Assembly: GCA_021234155.1 (NCBI GenBank)
Contig: JAJEKV010000004.1
Location: forward strand, 14,230,716 to 14,294,715
Length of the DNA stretch: 64,000 nt
DNA from: Isoetes taiwanensis
Taxonomy: Eukaryota > Streptophyta > Lycopodiopsida > Isoetales > Isoetaceae
Reading direction: 5' to 3'
Shown here: positions 50,626 through 62,240 of the stretch, one piece after another
Position numbering within the stretch: the first letter of the stretch is position 1
How the letters are laid out: the number at the start of each line of letters is the position of its first letter
Program-made: the position numbers and the translations under genes
Notes under the pieces: generated by a model
The model's database searches: none
Told to the model about the DNA's origin: nothing
What the model saw: the letters and a program-made list of their open reading frames with translations, nothing else

Positions 50626-51816
50626 TCCTTCCTTGTCACGAGCTATGGTTTAATGTTGTATCTTAGTAGCATGTCTATGAGGAGTTTTTGTTATATGCTT
50701 GCTTTGAAAGGTATATTTGGATGTTGAGGATGAGCTTTACTAGGTGGTGATTTTGAAGGTCAATGCCTTGAAATGTATCTTTGAAAAACCTTATGCATCT
50801 TGGCCTTTTCTTGAGTCTATCAATGTTAATTGTGGCTCTTTTCTCTGCACTTTTATTCATATTATGAGTTTTGTTCTTGTTTGGTTGGAGATATGCTTAT
50901 AAGTTATTTCTTTGCCCTTCATATATATGAGTTTTGTTGTCAAGCTAATGGTATGGTCTTATGCAGATCATGTGTGTTTCAATTCTTTGGAAATATTTGA
51001 AACCTAAAACCAAAATTTAACTCCTGAATCAGGACTGTATTTTTCGGTAAGGGCAAAAATTAAAACGTGTTTTTACTTGAAGTTACATAGTCAAAAAATG
51101 CAATAAGAAAACATCTAAAGTTTAGATATTGAAGAAGAAAGTTTAAGAATGTTGATCAAGAGATGTATCAGGTCATGTACACAATAGAAGAGCTTGTCAA
51201 ATGATTCTAGTCTTTGTTGATGGTTTAGCTCTGCAGTTTATGTTGTACCTTGCATGTTCTACTTTATTCAAAATTAAGAAGCAACATGATGTATATGCTA
51301 TTACAACGCAAGTATACACATAATGATAATCTAGAATATAGAATTTGATAATTCGTAGCTTCTGATGCCAATTTCAAAAACACAGTCAACTTTTCTTAGA
51401 AGTTTGAAATTGGCATTCTACCTTGAAAAATAAGTCATATAAAATTGTGGATCATGTAAACTGGCACTACTGCATAGCTTCCATAGAAAAATGCTACTAC
51501 AACAACCAATATCTTATAGCCTATGTTACTCATGAAAAGTATGTAATGCATGAAAACAAAGTAATGGAAAAACAATGCTCGGGGTGGAAATTTCTTTGGA
51601 TATGTGTAGGGAAGATTGGGCTAATGCTTAATCTATGTCATCTTAGAAGAAACACATTCATTGACAGTTTTTCAACCTTTGTCTAGCAACACCGGGCTTG
51701 GTTTGCTAGTTTTCAAAAAACATTGTAGTCCGCCATATTTCATATGGTGCCACATGCATGTAAATTAGCCATTGATATGAAGATCAAACTCGAGCAAGTT
51801 TTGGATAATCACGAAG
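50626..51816. other. Region without recognisable genes
   Basis: No gene or element end was recognised between the satellite-like repeat and the LTR element. AT-rich. Confidence 0.45.
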
Positions 51817-51996
51817 TGTAAGAAACCTTAGGACAAAACGAGATATATGTTTATACATGTATTTCTTTTGGTTCATGTCTTTTCACATAGACAAAAGGCC
51901 ACAATTTTGTACATTTTTGTTAACTTGGAATAAGAGATGTAGTTTAGGTACACGTGCTCTCTTTATGGATGCCTCTTTTATTCCTTGTTCATTACA
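51817..51996 (+). repeat. 5' LTR (180 bp)
   Basis: Starts TGTAAGAAACCTTAGGAC and ends TTCCTTGTTCATTACA. It lacks about 20 bp found near the middle of the 3' LTR (the GTACAGTATTTTTGTACGT stretch). Confidence 0.88.
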
Positions 51997-51998
51997 TT

Positions 51999-52010
51999 TG
52001 GTATCAGAGC
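51999..52010 (+). promoter_or_regulatory. Primer-binding site (initiator tRNA-Met)
   Basis: TGGTATCAGAGC lies 2 bp after the 5' LTR. It is the standard primer site of plant Ty1/copia and many other LTR elements, used to start minus-strand DNA synthesis. Confidence 0.9.
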
Positions 52011-52689
52011 CAATGAAGATCTAAGGGCATTTCACGAAGAGGAAGGAAACTGGAAAAGAAGGTGCAAATCTTGCTTCCATTTGCTTTCTTCTATAAATTA
52101 ATGTTCTGAATAGAATAATAAAAAAAAGAACGCAAGAAATTTTAAGGAATTGTTTTCAAAAGAAGCAAGAAAAAGGCATAAACAATTCTGGTGAAGTCTT
52201 TGTGGTTGTGCACACAAAGATTTGTGGCCATATCCACGAAACCGCTGGAAGAAGCTTTTAAAGAAATTATAAGAAAAAGACATAAGAATGAGAAGTGACA
52301 ATAAGAATAAGAAAATTCGAAATCTGTCTGAAAGAATCGGGATGAGAATTTTCTATTCTGTGGCAAAAATATGAAAGAACCAATTAAGGATTTTGGACCT
52401 CTTGCAAGAAACCCCAGGTTTCCAAAACAAATAGGTTTCGGCCAGTTTAGAGCAGCCAGAAGTGATTCAGGGAAAGGATTTCGACACTTAACACTAGAAA
52501 TTCAGGGCAGGCCAGCGAAGTACCTTGGGCTAGTGGCATCGACGGCATTGGGCAGGCGCAGCGAGAAATGGAAACTTCCGGAATCAGGCATTCGGGGAAG
52601 TCCTAACTGCGAAAGATCAGGAAGATAAAAAGAAATAAAAAGAAAAGTAAATTGTAAGATAAACTTAATTTTCAAATTTATACTTCTTA

Positions 52690-53155
52690 AAGAGTTTGTC
52701 TTGGTTGGATAAGAATTAAGAATGGGAATTTACGATTTCGAGGTTCGATCCTCTCATGAAACAACAAGCATTATGGACATAGGTACTTCAAGCACTATGG
52801 ATTTTTCAAAAAAAAAATCATTAAGACGAGTTCCTAGAGGAATTTTAACAAGAATATGTACTAATGGAGTATATTCACACGGGGGTGACTCCGGGCAACG
52901 AGAGCTGTTGGATAGGCATATTCACCCCTTATTCCTTAATCTACACCGTACGTAAAGTTCCTCGTTTGTGGGGTATGCAAGTACAAAGTTTGCTATACTG
53001 TATAACAAGATTTGCAAAATACTATAAGATTTCAAGCGGAATACTATATGGTGGTGTTGATTTCGTACGTGCAAAATACAATTATGAGGGTTCTCGCTGC
53101 CCTACGTCACCCTCCACCCAAACCAAAGGGGGTTTAAGGGGGATTTTAATTTAAA
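52690..53155 (+). other. Unassigned interior sequence of the LTR element
   Basis: An open stretch of 77 codons at 52722-52955 and an overlapping one to 53154 have no domain I recognise. A B-box-like string (GGTTCGATCC, 52742) occurs near the start, without a convincing A box. A long C run follows at 53317-53331. Confidence 0.3.
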
Positions 53156-53840
53156 TGTGTTGGACCCAATGGTTGTGTAATTAATATCAATGGTAGTTAT
53201 GTTGGTTGTTAATGTCAATGGTTGTTATGTGTTCGGGGATTTAATTTTTATATGTTGGATATTAATGGTTTGTGTTGCAAAAAAAAAAATTTGGCCCCTT
53301 CGGGGCCTTAGGGACGTCCCCCCCCCCCCCCTCCGGTGTGACAAAAATTCTAGAATTCAAACCAGAAAAAAACTAGAATTCATTTGAGGCTTTCATCACC
53401 TGTAGCTTTTGAATTTGATCACAATAAAACAAATAGAACATAGTAAAAGTTACCATAAAGATAGAGCAGATTGATCCCATTATTCTGAAAGTCATAAAGT
53501 TTGCAACACCCATACACAAACATTTTTCAACTGGAATTTAACAGCAGCCTTTGGCCTCCATGGATTCTTGTGGTGAGAAACCAAAGTGGGAAACTTTTCT
53601 ACTTGTTAGCACAAGGAGGAATTTGCTTAATAACTGCCTCAAAATCTAAAAATGCATGGTAATTTTTTGCAAGCTTCATTCGAAATGAGCCATAAAACAA
53701 TATCCAATAGCGCAATCCTGTATTAATCAGCTGGTAGGATGTGAAAGCCTACCAAACCCGGCCGAAAAATTGCTGTTTTAGCATAGATAACTAAACCAAA
53801 CATATCCATATCATAAACTATCAAAAAGATCTCGGAGAGA

Positions 53841-53894
53841 GCTTTCCAACGCAATAAAAAGCATCTCAAACAGAGCTCTGGATCAAAAGTTATG
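53841..53894 (+). other. Two-part GCTTTCC-N-TATG motif, copy 3
   Basis: GCTTTCCAACG at 53841 and AAGTTATG with TATG at 53891, 50 nt apart. It lies in the interior of the LTR element. It is the closest in detail to copy 4 on the left half and to copy 1 on the right half. Confidence 0.8.
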
Positions 53895-53952
53895 ATAAGA
53901 AATGTGTTGCCGGAGGGGAAACTGCACTACATGCGCCCTTCAAGCCCTTTAA

Positions 53953-54165
53953 GCCATTGGTTGTTGGGCTAAAATCAATGGCTCTTCATGTGCCCATTAT
54001 GCACCACACGCACAAAAAAAGGGCTTTTGTTGTGAGCCATTGGTTGTTGGGCTAAAATCAATGGCCCTTTATGTGCCCATTATGCACCACCCGCACAAAA
54101 AAAGGGCTTTTGTTGTGAGCCATTGGTTGTTGACCATTGAAAAAAAAAAAAAGCTAAAATCAATG
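53953..54165. repeat. 83-bp tandem repeat, 2.5 units
   Basis: Units begin GCCATTGGTTGTTG at 53953, 54036 and 54119, with a period of exactly 83 bp. The third unit is partial and carries a poly(A) insertion. Units contain GCACCAC(A/C)CGCAC and AAAGGGCTTTTGTTG. Confidence 0.92.
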
Positions 54166-54293
54166 GCTCAGAAATGGTGCACTCTAGATGTACGCATTAG
54201 TACATCCATTTGAATACATCACGAAATCATAGGAAAACCTTAGTGAAAAGCGTACAAAAACACAAAGAAAACCCCCTGTTATTATGCTACATA

Positions 54294-54455
54294 TTCCTTG
54301 TTCATTACATTTCAGATTCTAGACATTGTCTTTTTTAAGTCGGAAAGAATGTAAGGAACCTTAGGACAAAATGAGATATACGTTTATACATGTATTTGTA
54401 TAGTATTTTGTACGTGTCTTTTGGTTCATGTCTTTTCACATGGACAAATGTGATC
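54294..54455 (+). repeat. Internal LTR-related fragments
   Basis: ATTCCTTGTTCATTACA (an LTR 3' end) at about 54294-54310 is followed by 3' interior sequence and a purine tract, and then by the first half of an LTR from 54350. The LTR breaks off after CACATGGACAAA. This is a second, rearranged copy of the element inside the first, or an unequal recombination product. Confidence 0.75.
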
Positions 54456-55415
54456 CAAGGAAAAATTATCCTTTATTAAATGTTATAAGATTGTAACCCT
54501 ATGGTCTTTCAAGCTAAGGACCTAAGGAAAATTATAACGCATGATGGCAACAAATATGTTAAGACTAAGAGCATATGCCTTTGCAAAAAAAAATAAAAAA
54601 ATAAAAATATGCAAAGCATACGAGGACATTGGACAAGATGAACATTTACCCAAGGTTCTCTTAAGGATGTTGTTTACTCTTGAATAACCTAAGAATAAAA
54701 TTTAATTAGGACATAGGAATTAGTGGATTGACGTCATAATAGCCACATATAAACATGATCTTTTAAAGATCAATTCTAGAGTTGTTTGATGTGTTGAGAC
54801 TCAGAGTCTTAATATTTCAACACTCTAAAAGTAAGAAGTATTCATAAAAATATGGAACCTAAGTTTTATGACAATGATGACATGACATTAAGAACCTTCT
54901 CACAAGAAATTTACACTAGCCATCTCTTTGGTAATGGTCTTCTGACTAACTGTCCATAGTTAGTCTATGAAATTGGTTGGTGAGTCTCCTGATGAGATGG
55001 TCGACTGGGTAGTAGAATTTCTACTACTTTAAGGACTAAGCTAAGAACAACTTTTAGATATGAAGTTGTATGATGTCTCTAAGATGCTTGGTATCCTATA
55101 TGAGAAAGAGAAGGTTTGCCAATTTTTTTTATTAGTCCAAAAGTTAATTTAAAACTTAACTTTAGACACAAGATTGGCCATAAGAAATTTAAGTAAACAA
55201 GTAAGGTTCTAGTATTCAAGACAACCCCTCAGATGATGAAGGTGTTGAAGATTTAATCATGTTGAAGACCCTATATGGGAATGAAGATTTTCTCTAAGCA
55301 CATGCTATATGAGAAAGATGCTTATCCTGAGATTCTAGACGAACTCTTGGGAACTCTTCAGACTTGAAGACATGGACTGACAATGAGGACATTGTCTTTT
55401 TTAAGTCGGAGAGAA

Positions 55416-55617
55416 TGTAAGGAACCTTAGGACAAAACAAGATATACGTTTAAACATGTATTTGTACAGTATTTTTGTACGTGTCTTTTGGTTCATGTCT
55501 TTTCACATGGACAAAAGGCCACAAATTTTGTATATTTTTGTTAACTTGGAATAAGAGATGTAGTTTAGGTACTCGTGCTCTCTTTACGGATGCGTCTTTT
55601 ATTCCTTGTTCATTACA
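55416..55617 (+). repeat. 3' LTR (202 bp)
   Basis: Starts TGTAAGGAACCTTAGGAC and ends TTCATTACA. The purine-rich tract lies directly upstream and CGAAG directly downstream. Confidence 0.88.
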
Positions 55618-55777
55618 CGAAGTTTAAGGGCATTATAGAGAATCTAGGAGAAATTCCCTGAGAGGAACGATGCAAAACATGCCTTCCATTTTTTATGCCA
55701 GGTCTCTTACACATTGTTTGCGGCGGCTTGCCACTACACTAAAGGTCTTGTATAAATTGTAGTATAAACTGTAGAAA

Positions 55778-55875
55778 AAAGAAAAAAGGAAGAAGGAAGA
55801 AGGAAGAAGGAAGAAGGAAGAAGGAAGAAGGAAGAAGGAAGAAGAAAGAAGAAAGAAGAAGGGAAAAAGAAAGAA
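55778..55875. repeat. Purine-rich GGAAGAA heptamer repeat
   Basis: The heptamer AGGAAGA repeats about eight times between 55787 and 55848, followed by looser GAAGAA and AAAG runs. It is a simple-sequence tract. Confidence 0.9.
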
Positions 55876-55901
55876 AGAGAAAGAATATTGGGTTGGTGCT
55901 T

Positions 55902-56105
<204 letters not shown>

Positions 56106-56236
56106 GAAATGAAATGAAATGAAATCTATTATTCCGTCTTCGAGACCACCAGGTCTATGAGACGTTTACAAGTTACATTCAAAATTGTAAAACAAGTCAT
56201 CCAGTGCGTCTTCTGAGAGTAACACACCGGGCTCCT

Positions 56237-58901
56237 CTATCTCAATCTCTCTACCTTCCGATTTTTCAAACAAGCATCTCTATGTTTAAGAATGTCAACA
56301 ATATATCCCCAATGGATGCCCCTGGTACCGAAAGAACTCCTCAAGGGAGGTAGCACGATCCCATGTATGACTCTTAAGTCCGAATAAGCACGGCAACAAA
56401 GTAAGATATGAGCCTCATCCTCCACCACACCGTCACTACACAAATTTACGGTTGTCTAAGATCATGAGCGATGTCTGCCCATCTCCCTACCTCCACACCA
56501 AGATGGTGCGAGCTTAACCTATCCTCGCAATTGCTTGCCTATGCTTCATAGATATGGGTTCACTAAGATATTGACAAATGCTTTTATCCTTCAATGTGGG
56601 ATTCATTCATTATCCGAAGTCCGATAGTACTCTTTCTTCTTCACGATGGCGACTCCATGTCTTAGTGAGAACACTCTTCCGAACCCATCCCTCAATATCT
56701 TCCCCGATTCATCTGCAATTAAAAGTGAATATCCATCCCCCATTTCACCACCCATCTACTAATATCCGCATACCAACCTTTATCACTACTCTCTGCTGCG
56801 GCAATTCTTGGCAAGCTATTCACGGGCATATCATATAAAACCTTATGCAGATAACGTAAGGTTTTGCAAAGAGCTTCAGCTTCAAGGGGTATCATCCCGC
56901 ACTCTCCTAACATCATATCATATGGCGTTTGCATTTTAGTGCCCATTTCCGTGTGAAAAATTTTCTTTTGTATTTTTTCCACCTTTTTCCAAACTTAATC
57001 ATTAGCGAGGCTGGCCCCCGTGCTTCACAACCATACAGTATAACCGTTTGTACCAATACTTTAAAGAGCATGCGTTTCATTTCAAAGTTCCAAATGTCAG
57101 CATTCACACAGCTTCTCTGCATTGCATATAGTGCCTTTAAGCCCGCACTCACTCTATGTTCGACCGCCTGATTCCAATTCGGACTTTTGTCTACAATCAA
57201 ACCCAGATACCTATAGCTTTCAATGACCTCAACTTGCTTACCCTTGTAAAGTAGCCGCACATGATATGTTTTATTCGCTCCAAAAACAACAGCCTTAGTC
57301 TTTTCCAGATTCACCTGCATACTTTTAGCATCACAAAAACCGGCAAGCACATCCAAATGTCTTTGCATCCCCTGTATGCTCCGAGATAGCAACACAATAT
57401 CATCAGCATATAGCAAGAGCATAAGTACATACCCATTCAAGGATGTACCATCCCCTCCATGTGCTCTTATCCACCCCTCCAGCTGATCTATGAACAATCC
57501 AAACAAGGTAGGCGACAAAGGACACCCCTGTTTAACTCCCATATTACTCTCTATTACATCATCACACATTCCAACAAAAGGGAAAGAGAGTTGCACGAGT
57601 ACTTTTTTGTAAAGAACACTTACCGCATGCCTAAGCCCCACAGATTTTGCCTATTCACCATGTCAAAGGCCTTGCTGAAATCCACAAATACAGCATACAA
57701 AGGTTTTCTTTTTCCCACCACTGAATCCATCATAGCACGAAGGGTGACCAAATGGTCAGTTGTAGACTTTTTAGGTCTAAAGCCCGCTTGGCCTATTGCT
57801 CTAGCATTGTGACCCTCTGCCCAGTTGCTTATCTTGCCCTCAAGTATAGAGGCATACAGTTTTGCGTAAAGGCTGCCAACCATAATGGTACGGTAGTTAC
57901 CCGGATCAGATGTATCCCCGACTTGTGCAATGGCACAACCCTATTAACCCCCGGGCCCTAGGAAACCCATCTCTCAAAGCCATATTGAACATGTCGACCA
58001 GCCTATTCGTAACCGCTTCTCCAGCCCACTTAAGCATTTCGGCCTTAAGGCCACAAGCATCTGCCGCTTTGCCATTAGCAAGTCTCTTGAGTCCCATCTA
58101 AACATCCTCCAGAGTAAAGGTAAGCATATCATCCATCTCACATGTCTCTTCGGCCATCTTATCCTCAACTCCATGGACATGGTATAAATTGCGTACATGC
58201 TCCATTAGTGCCTCCGCTTGCAACACATTACCCCCATGCTTCAAGGGTTTAAGCCTATTCCAAAATTTCTTTGGATCAACTAGCAGTTCTTCCACCATTT
58301 GCCTATGTTTACCATGTAAATATGCCTTCTTCTTATTTTTGACCAGCTTGGTATACACTTTCTTTTCCTGTACTTTAGCTGCCCCTTGTGCTGCTCTAAA
58401 TTTTTGCCTCTGCTGTTTACATTCCATGTCAAACCATCCATTACATGGCAGCCCCCTCCGTTGCCGGTGGGATACAAAACATTCATTCGCTGATTCAAGC
58501 AAAACCCTAGACAACGCCTCACTCATATCCCCTACTGATCTGGGCCATACAAAAGATGCCATTTTCTGCTCGCATATCTCGCTATATTCATGAGTTTTAT
58601 CATACTTGAGAGACATCCATTTACCTTTATATGTATCTTCTTGCTGCCTATGATGCCACTGTACATGAAGTTCAATGAGCAAAGGTACATGATCCGAAGC
58701 TTTCATTCTCATCTCCAATCGTAAGCTAATAACATGTTCTCGCAAAAGTAGGTTTGGCAATAACATAATCCACCACACTAGCATTTTTACAAGTAAACTT
58801 ACCCCGAGCACAGGGTACTTATCCGTGCCATTGAAGATCATCATTTCAAAACCACTACACATATGTAAGACATGACGCCCCTGCGGTGTCGACCATTTCA
58901 C
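56237..58901 (-). pseudogene. LINE A ORF2: RT and C-terminal domain remnants
   Basis: Frames at 58901-58098 cover the connector. AGFRPKKSTTDHLVTLRAMM and VDFSKAFDMV (RT motif A region) lie at about 57780-57650. After a deletion of about ten residues following NLW, GVKQGCPLSPTLF and LYADDIVLL (motif C) lie at about 57553-57395. The last segment, near 56443-56380, is VVEDEAHILLCC, the zinc-module position. Compared with LINE C (62.3-63.9 kb) this copy has lost sequence at the RRMMDLNIPTEL position and is frameshifted after that. Confidence 0.88.
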
Positions 58902-59484
58902 ATTGTCTTGATGTTACGCTCCATCCAATTGTCTTCAGCTCGATCATCCAAAGATTTCCAACCATTACGCTTCTCCATCTAGGCCCACCAAAGCTGCTTG
59001 ATGGTTTCCCGTCACGCCCATTAAAGTCTCCTAACAATAGCACTTCCCCAAAACCCAAAGCTAGTATATCCCGCTCTAAGTGAAAGAATGGGTCATCCTT
59101 ATCTAGATCTCCTTTGTTATACACGGGTGATTCCCTTGGGGGGAAATAACAACCAGCTACATATATCTTATTGCCCTTACCTGGCAATTCAATCCAAATG
59201 TATTGTGCAGTTGCCTTATGTGTCAAAACACACACTGCGTGCACAATTTCATTGCGAGCATAGCATGCAATACCACCTGTACCTTTGAGATTCCAGCCCT
59301 TCTTATTCCATACTGAATGCAATAGCGTAAAACCAAAAATATCTGGAAGAGCCTTTTCCTCATGCTCACACGTTTCCAAAAAGAAAACTATGTCTACATT
59401 TGCTAACAAGTCATCCATAGCACAAATCTTACTACTTTTTAACGTATTTACATTCCAGCAAACTAACCTGGCAGTCGCTACTTC
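58855..59484 (-). pseudogene. LINE A ORF2 endonuclease, in frame with ORF1 after one UAG
   Basis: After the ORF1 stop at 59487-59485 the same frame is open: EVATARLVCWNVNTLKSS, then the first Met at 59418 and an AP-type endonuclease with LLGDFNGRDGK. Motif I (WNVNT) lies in the 22 codons before the first Met, so a start at that Met would lose it. The frame breaks at 58855. The SDH-type motif is seen only as sequence after the break. The UAG-GAA context may mean readthrough or simply a mutated codon. Confidence 0.8.
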
Positions 59485-60537
59485 CTATGCATCCTCCACA
59501 ATCACTTTTCTGCCTCTCCAGTAAGCACGTTGTCCAGCCGCTCTTGCCTCCTTCATCCTCTTAAGATCTTCTCTTCTCTGCTGAAATTGGGTCTTAGTTA
59601 AGTCGTCATTGACCCATATATATTTGCCCTTAAGCAATGTTCGCTTCTGCATAACCCAAGCCTTCGCTTCCTTGGATGCGCACTTCACCAACACATTCCG
59701 TGTTCCTCCCCCCTTCCTTCCAACCCGGTACGCCTCCAAAATATCCACCTGCACCTGCATATTCTCTGCAAGAAATGTTTGAACAGCCATGCTTGTGTCC
59801 TCATTCTCCTTTTCTAGTAGGCCAGAAATTCTGAAATTATTAGCCTTCGATTCCCTTTCATGCATATCAGCCAAGTGCTCCATTTTCTCATTCAAAGCAT
59901 CAATTGCTCCTTGAAAACCATCATTTGAGCCCCTATTCGAAGTCTCAGCTTGATCCATGACCTGCTTTGTCTCTGATACGCTTGCTAGCTGCTGCTTTAG
60001 CTCTACATTTTCACTCTTTAAAGAACACAAAGACTCATTCATATCTTGCAAAAGCTTAAGCATTTGTGCCTGATGGGCTGCCGCCTCCTTCCTTGCCTGC
60101 TCTGCTTCCTTCCTGGACTGCTCCATGGATTCTAGTAGCTTCATCATCACCGTAAGCAATTGACCCATTAGCATCTCTCCTCCCAAGAATCCAGAAGGCG
60201 CCATAGCTCGCTGCAAATCAGCCCCAAAGACAGGCCCAAGCCCTCCGGATATGTCAGCCTTCAGCCCCAAATCAGTTGCTTCTGCCTCCAGAGATTCCGC
60301 CGAAGTACCAGAGTCCCCATCCGAGGTGTCATCCGAGATGTCTTCTGTAAGAACTTCCTTGCCCTGCCTTTTACATTCATTTTTTACCTTCTTGATATTG
60401 CCTACCACAGATTTATTTGCCCCCAGGGAGCCGGAATCAGCCTTGGAGCCCACCTCCTTGGAGCCCCTTTTCCCCTGTATCTTATCTGTCTCCTTTTTAG
60501 GATGTCTCATCCTGTACACAGTCCCGGAAAATGCCAA
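59485..60537 (-). CDS. LINE A ORF1 protein (coiled coil, L1 ORF1p-like RNA-binding region)
   Basis: An intact 350-residue frame. The first 120 residues are acidic/Ser-rich. Residues about 125-215 have repeated Glu/Gln/Lys/Leu with heptad spacing, a likely coiled coil (QSRKEAEQARKEAAAHQAQM). Residues about 235-350 contain NFRISGLLEKENED and a basic C-terminus (KTQFQQRREDLKRMKEAR, ending GRKVIVEDA), which resembles the RRM-like and C-terminal parts of L1 ORF1p. Such proteins trimerise and bind LINE RNA. The start Met follows the 5' UTR carrying the two-part motif 66 nt upstream. This is the best-preserved mobile-element gene in the window. Confidence 0.85.
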   Translation of the reverse strand: MAFSGTVYRMRHPKKETDKIQGKRGSKEVGSKADSGSLGANKSVVGNIKKVKNECKRQGKEVLTEDISDDTSDGDSGTSAESLEAEATDLGLKADISGGLGPVFGADLQRAMAPSGFLGGEMLMGQLLTVMMKLLESMEQSRKEAEQARKEAAAHQAQMLKLLQDMNESLCSLKSENVELKQQLASVSETKQVMDQAETSNRGSNDGFQGAIDALNEKMEHLADMHERESKANNFRISGLLEKENEDTSMAVQTFLAENMQVQVDILEAYRVGRKGGGTRNVLVKCASKEAKAWVMQKRTLLKGKYIWVNDDLTKTQFQQRREDLKRMKEARAAGQRAYWRGRKVIVEDA

Positions 60538-60602
60538 TTACAGACTGCCAAACTGATTCAAAAGTGTTGATGTTATACACCGTTGGAAAGAGCTCGAAAT
60601 AA

Positions 60603-60656
60603 GCTTTCCAACGAGCCCAACCTCGTTGCAATCTGACACCGTATGTGAGAGCTATG
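60603..60656 (+). other. Two-part GCTTTCC-N-TATG motif, copy 4 (5' UTR of LINE A)
   Basis: GCTTTCCAACG at 60603 and TATG at 60653, 50 nt apart. It lies antisense in the LINE A 5' UTR. The left half is the right arm of a 10-bp hairpin (CGTTGGAAAG 60581-60590 with CTTTCCAACG 60604-60613), with the same 13-nt loop as in L1 copy 2. Confidence 0.75.
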
Positions 60657-60751
60657 GCTTTCTGAAGTTCAAAATTTTATGTTGTGTGGTGGATTCGAAC
60701 CCAGGTCTAGCCCCCCAAACCCCTCAATTCCATCCACTATTCCATCCACTA

Positions 60752-60752
<1 letters not shown>

Positions 60753-60806
<54 letters not shown>
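60753..60806. repeat. (GA)n tract joining LINE A 5' end and LINE B 3' end
   Basis: About 26 GA units. LINE A's 5' end touches its left side and LINE B's 3' tail (GAAATTTGAAATTTG) touches its right side. Confidence 0.92.
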
Positions 60807-60809
<3 letters not shown>

Positions 60810-62157
60810 TTGAAATTTGAAATGAAATGTTGTATTTATTACGTCTGTAGACCACCAGGTCTATGAGACGATCAATGTACATATTCAACGTTATAAAAGA
60901 TATCCTCTAATGCATCTTCTGACAAGAATGCATTAGACTCTTCCCAACTCTCATCATGTATAACATTACAATCTTTAATACTCATTAACTGTTCTCTCTG
61001 TATCAATATTTCCTTCAAGTATTTCCCAATGTGATGTCCAGGCATATCAAAGAATTCCAGCAAAGAGTTTGAATGGATACTGTACTTATCTCGAATCCCT
61101 GAGTATGACGGGCACCTTACGATGACATGTAATTCATCTTCTACTTCTCCCATATTGCATACTTTGCAAAATCTCAATTCATGGGGAATATTACTCCAAC
61201 GTCCTACTTCAACCCCAAGCCTATGGGAGCTAAGCCGCATCCTGACCTTCCTTGAGGTATTTGGCCTCTTGGAGAGTGGGATTTATATACTGTCTATAGA
61301 AATGTTTTTTTGTCTCCGGGACTCTCCAGCTTCTTCTAATGAGGTGCTCATGCACCCACTCTCTTAGATTGCCCTTATTCTCACGTATACCATGAATGTC
61401 CATCCCCCACTTCCTCATCCATTCCCTAATATCTGAGTACCACCCCTTGTCTCTTGTTTCTTCTAATGCTAGCCTTGGTAAGCTATCTTCTGGCATATCA
61501 AATAGCAACTTAGAGAGATATGTAAGCGTTCTGCATAGGGCTTCAGCCTCTAGTGGCATCATGCCACACTCTACAAGCAAAGATATCATATGGAGTTTGA
61601 GCTTTAGTACCCAATTACGTTCTCAAGAACTTCTTCTGCACTTTCTCAACCTTTTTCCGAGGATTCTACCGATAATCCCGCCCCCATACTTCACACCCAT
61701 AGAGCAAAAACTGCTTTGGATCAAGACTTTCGATATAATGTAACGCTTAGGGCTAAAGTCCCATATTTTTTTTTTTCCACTTTTACTGTTTGCATGCTAT
61801 ATAGTGCTTTCAGGCCTCCCTTTACTCTATGCTCAACAACAGAGTTCCAGCTATGCCCCTTGTCCACATGTATCCCTAAATACTTATATGAGGTGACAAT
61901 TTCCACAGGTTCTCCATGATAGAGGAATTTAAGATGATCTACTTTATTTGTCCCAAATACCATCATCTTAGTCTTTGACATATTTACCCTCATACTTTTC
62001 TGTTCACAGAAATGTGCCAACGCATCTAAATGCTTCTGCATGCCTTCCACTGAACGGGAAAGAAGAACAACATCATCAGCATATAAGAGCAACAGAATCA
62101 TGCATCTAAACAATGGGGTCCCCTCCCCACCATATTCGGACATCCAAGCCTGCAGTT
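60807..62157 (-). mobile_element. LINE B, 5'-truncated, minus strand
   Basis: Contains the RT palm from YADD to the C-terminus. The 3' end has the terminal stem-loop (60842-60870). The 5' end, at about 62157, abuts a G/A-rich microsatellite. It is a diverged relative of LINE C. A poly(A)-like run of nine T (plus strand) lies in the middle. Confidence 0.87.
60872..62143 (-). pseudogene. LINE B RT palm and zinc C-terminus
   Basis: MILLLLYADDVVLLSRSVEG, with YADD at about 62075, is followed by SYKYLGIHVDK and KGGLKALYSMQ. After breaks it reads CGMMPLEAEALCRTLTYLSK, and finally CKVCNMGEVEDELHVIVRC (C-x2-C-x9-H-x4-C). Frame changes occur near 61740 and 61235, so it is inactive. Confidence 0.87.
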
Positions 62158-62240
62158 GGTTTGGGAGGGAGGGAGGGAGAGAGAGGGAGGGGAGGGAGGG
62201 AGGAGGGAGGGAGGGGGAGGGAGGGAGGGAGAGAGAGAGA
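62158..62240. repeat. G/A-rich microsatellite between LINE B and LINE C
   Basis: Mixed (GGGA)n and (GA)n. LINE B's 5' end and LINE C's 3' tail lie at its two sides. Confidence 0.92.

Larger units (their letters stand above)
51817..55617 (+). mobile_element. Non-autonomous or decayed Ty1/copia-style LTR retrotransposon
   Basis: Matching LTRs (51817-51996 and 55416-55617) begin TG and end CA. They are flanked by CGAAG on both outer sides, as a 5-bp target-site duplication. A primer-binding site complementary to initiator tRNA-Met (TGGTATCAGAGC, 51999-52010) follows the left LTR, and a purine-rich tract (GTCGGAGAGAA) precedes the right LTR. The 3.4-kb interior has no recognisable pol domains and includes a further LTR fragment, so it is a deleted or nested element. 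Caution: the sequence after the right LTR (TTTAAGGGCATTA) resembles the sequence after the left primer site, so a tandem LTR-internal array is an alternative to a simple insertion. Confidence 0.8.

Noticed and set aside
52700-52760. Possible tRNA gene or SINE with a GGTTCGATCC box
   Set aside because: No convincing A box at the right distance and no cloverleaf can be drawn by eye.
52722-53154. Possible chloroplast DNA insertion
   Set aside because: The text has an organelle-like look, but no plastid gene could be recognised and it lies inside an LTR element.
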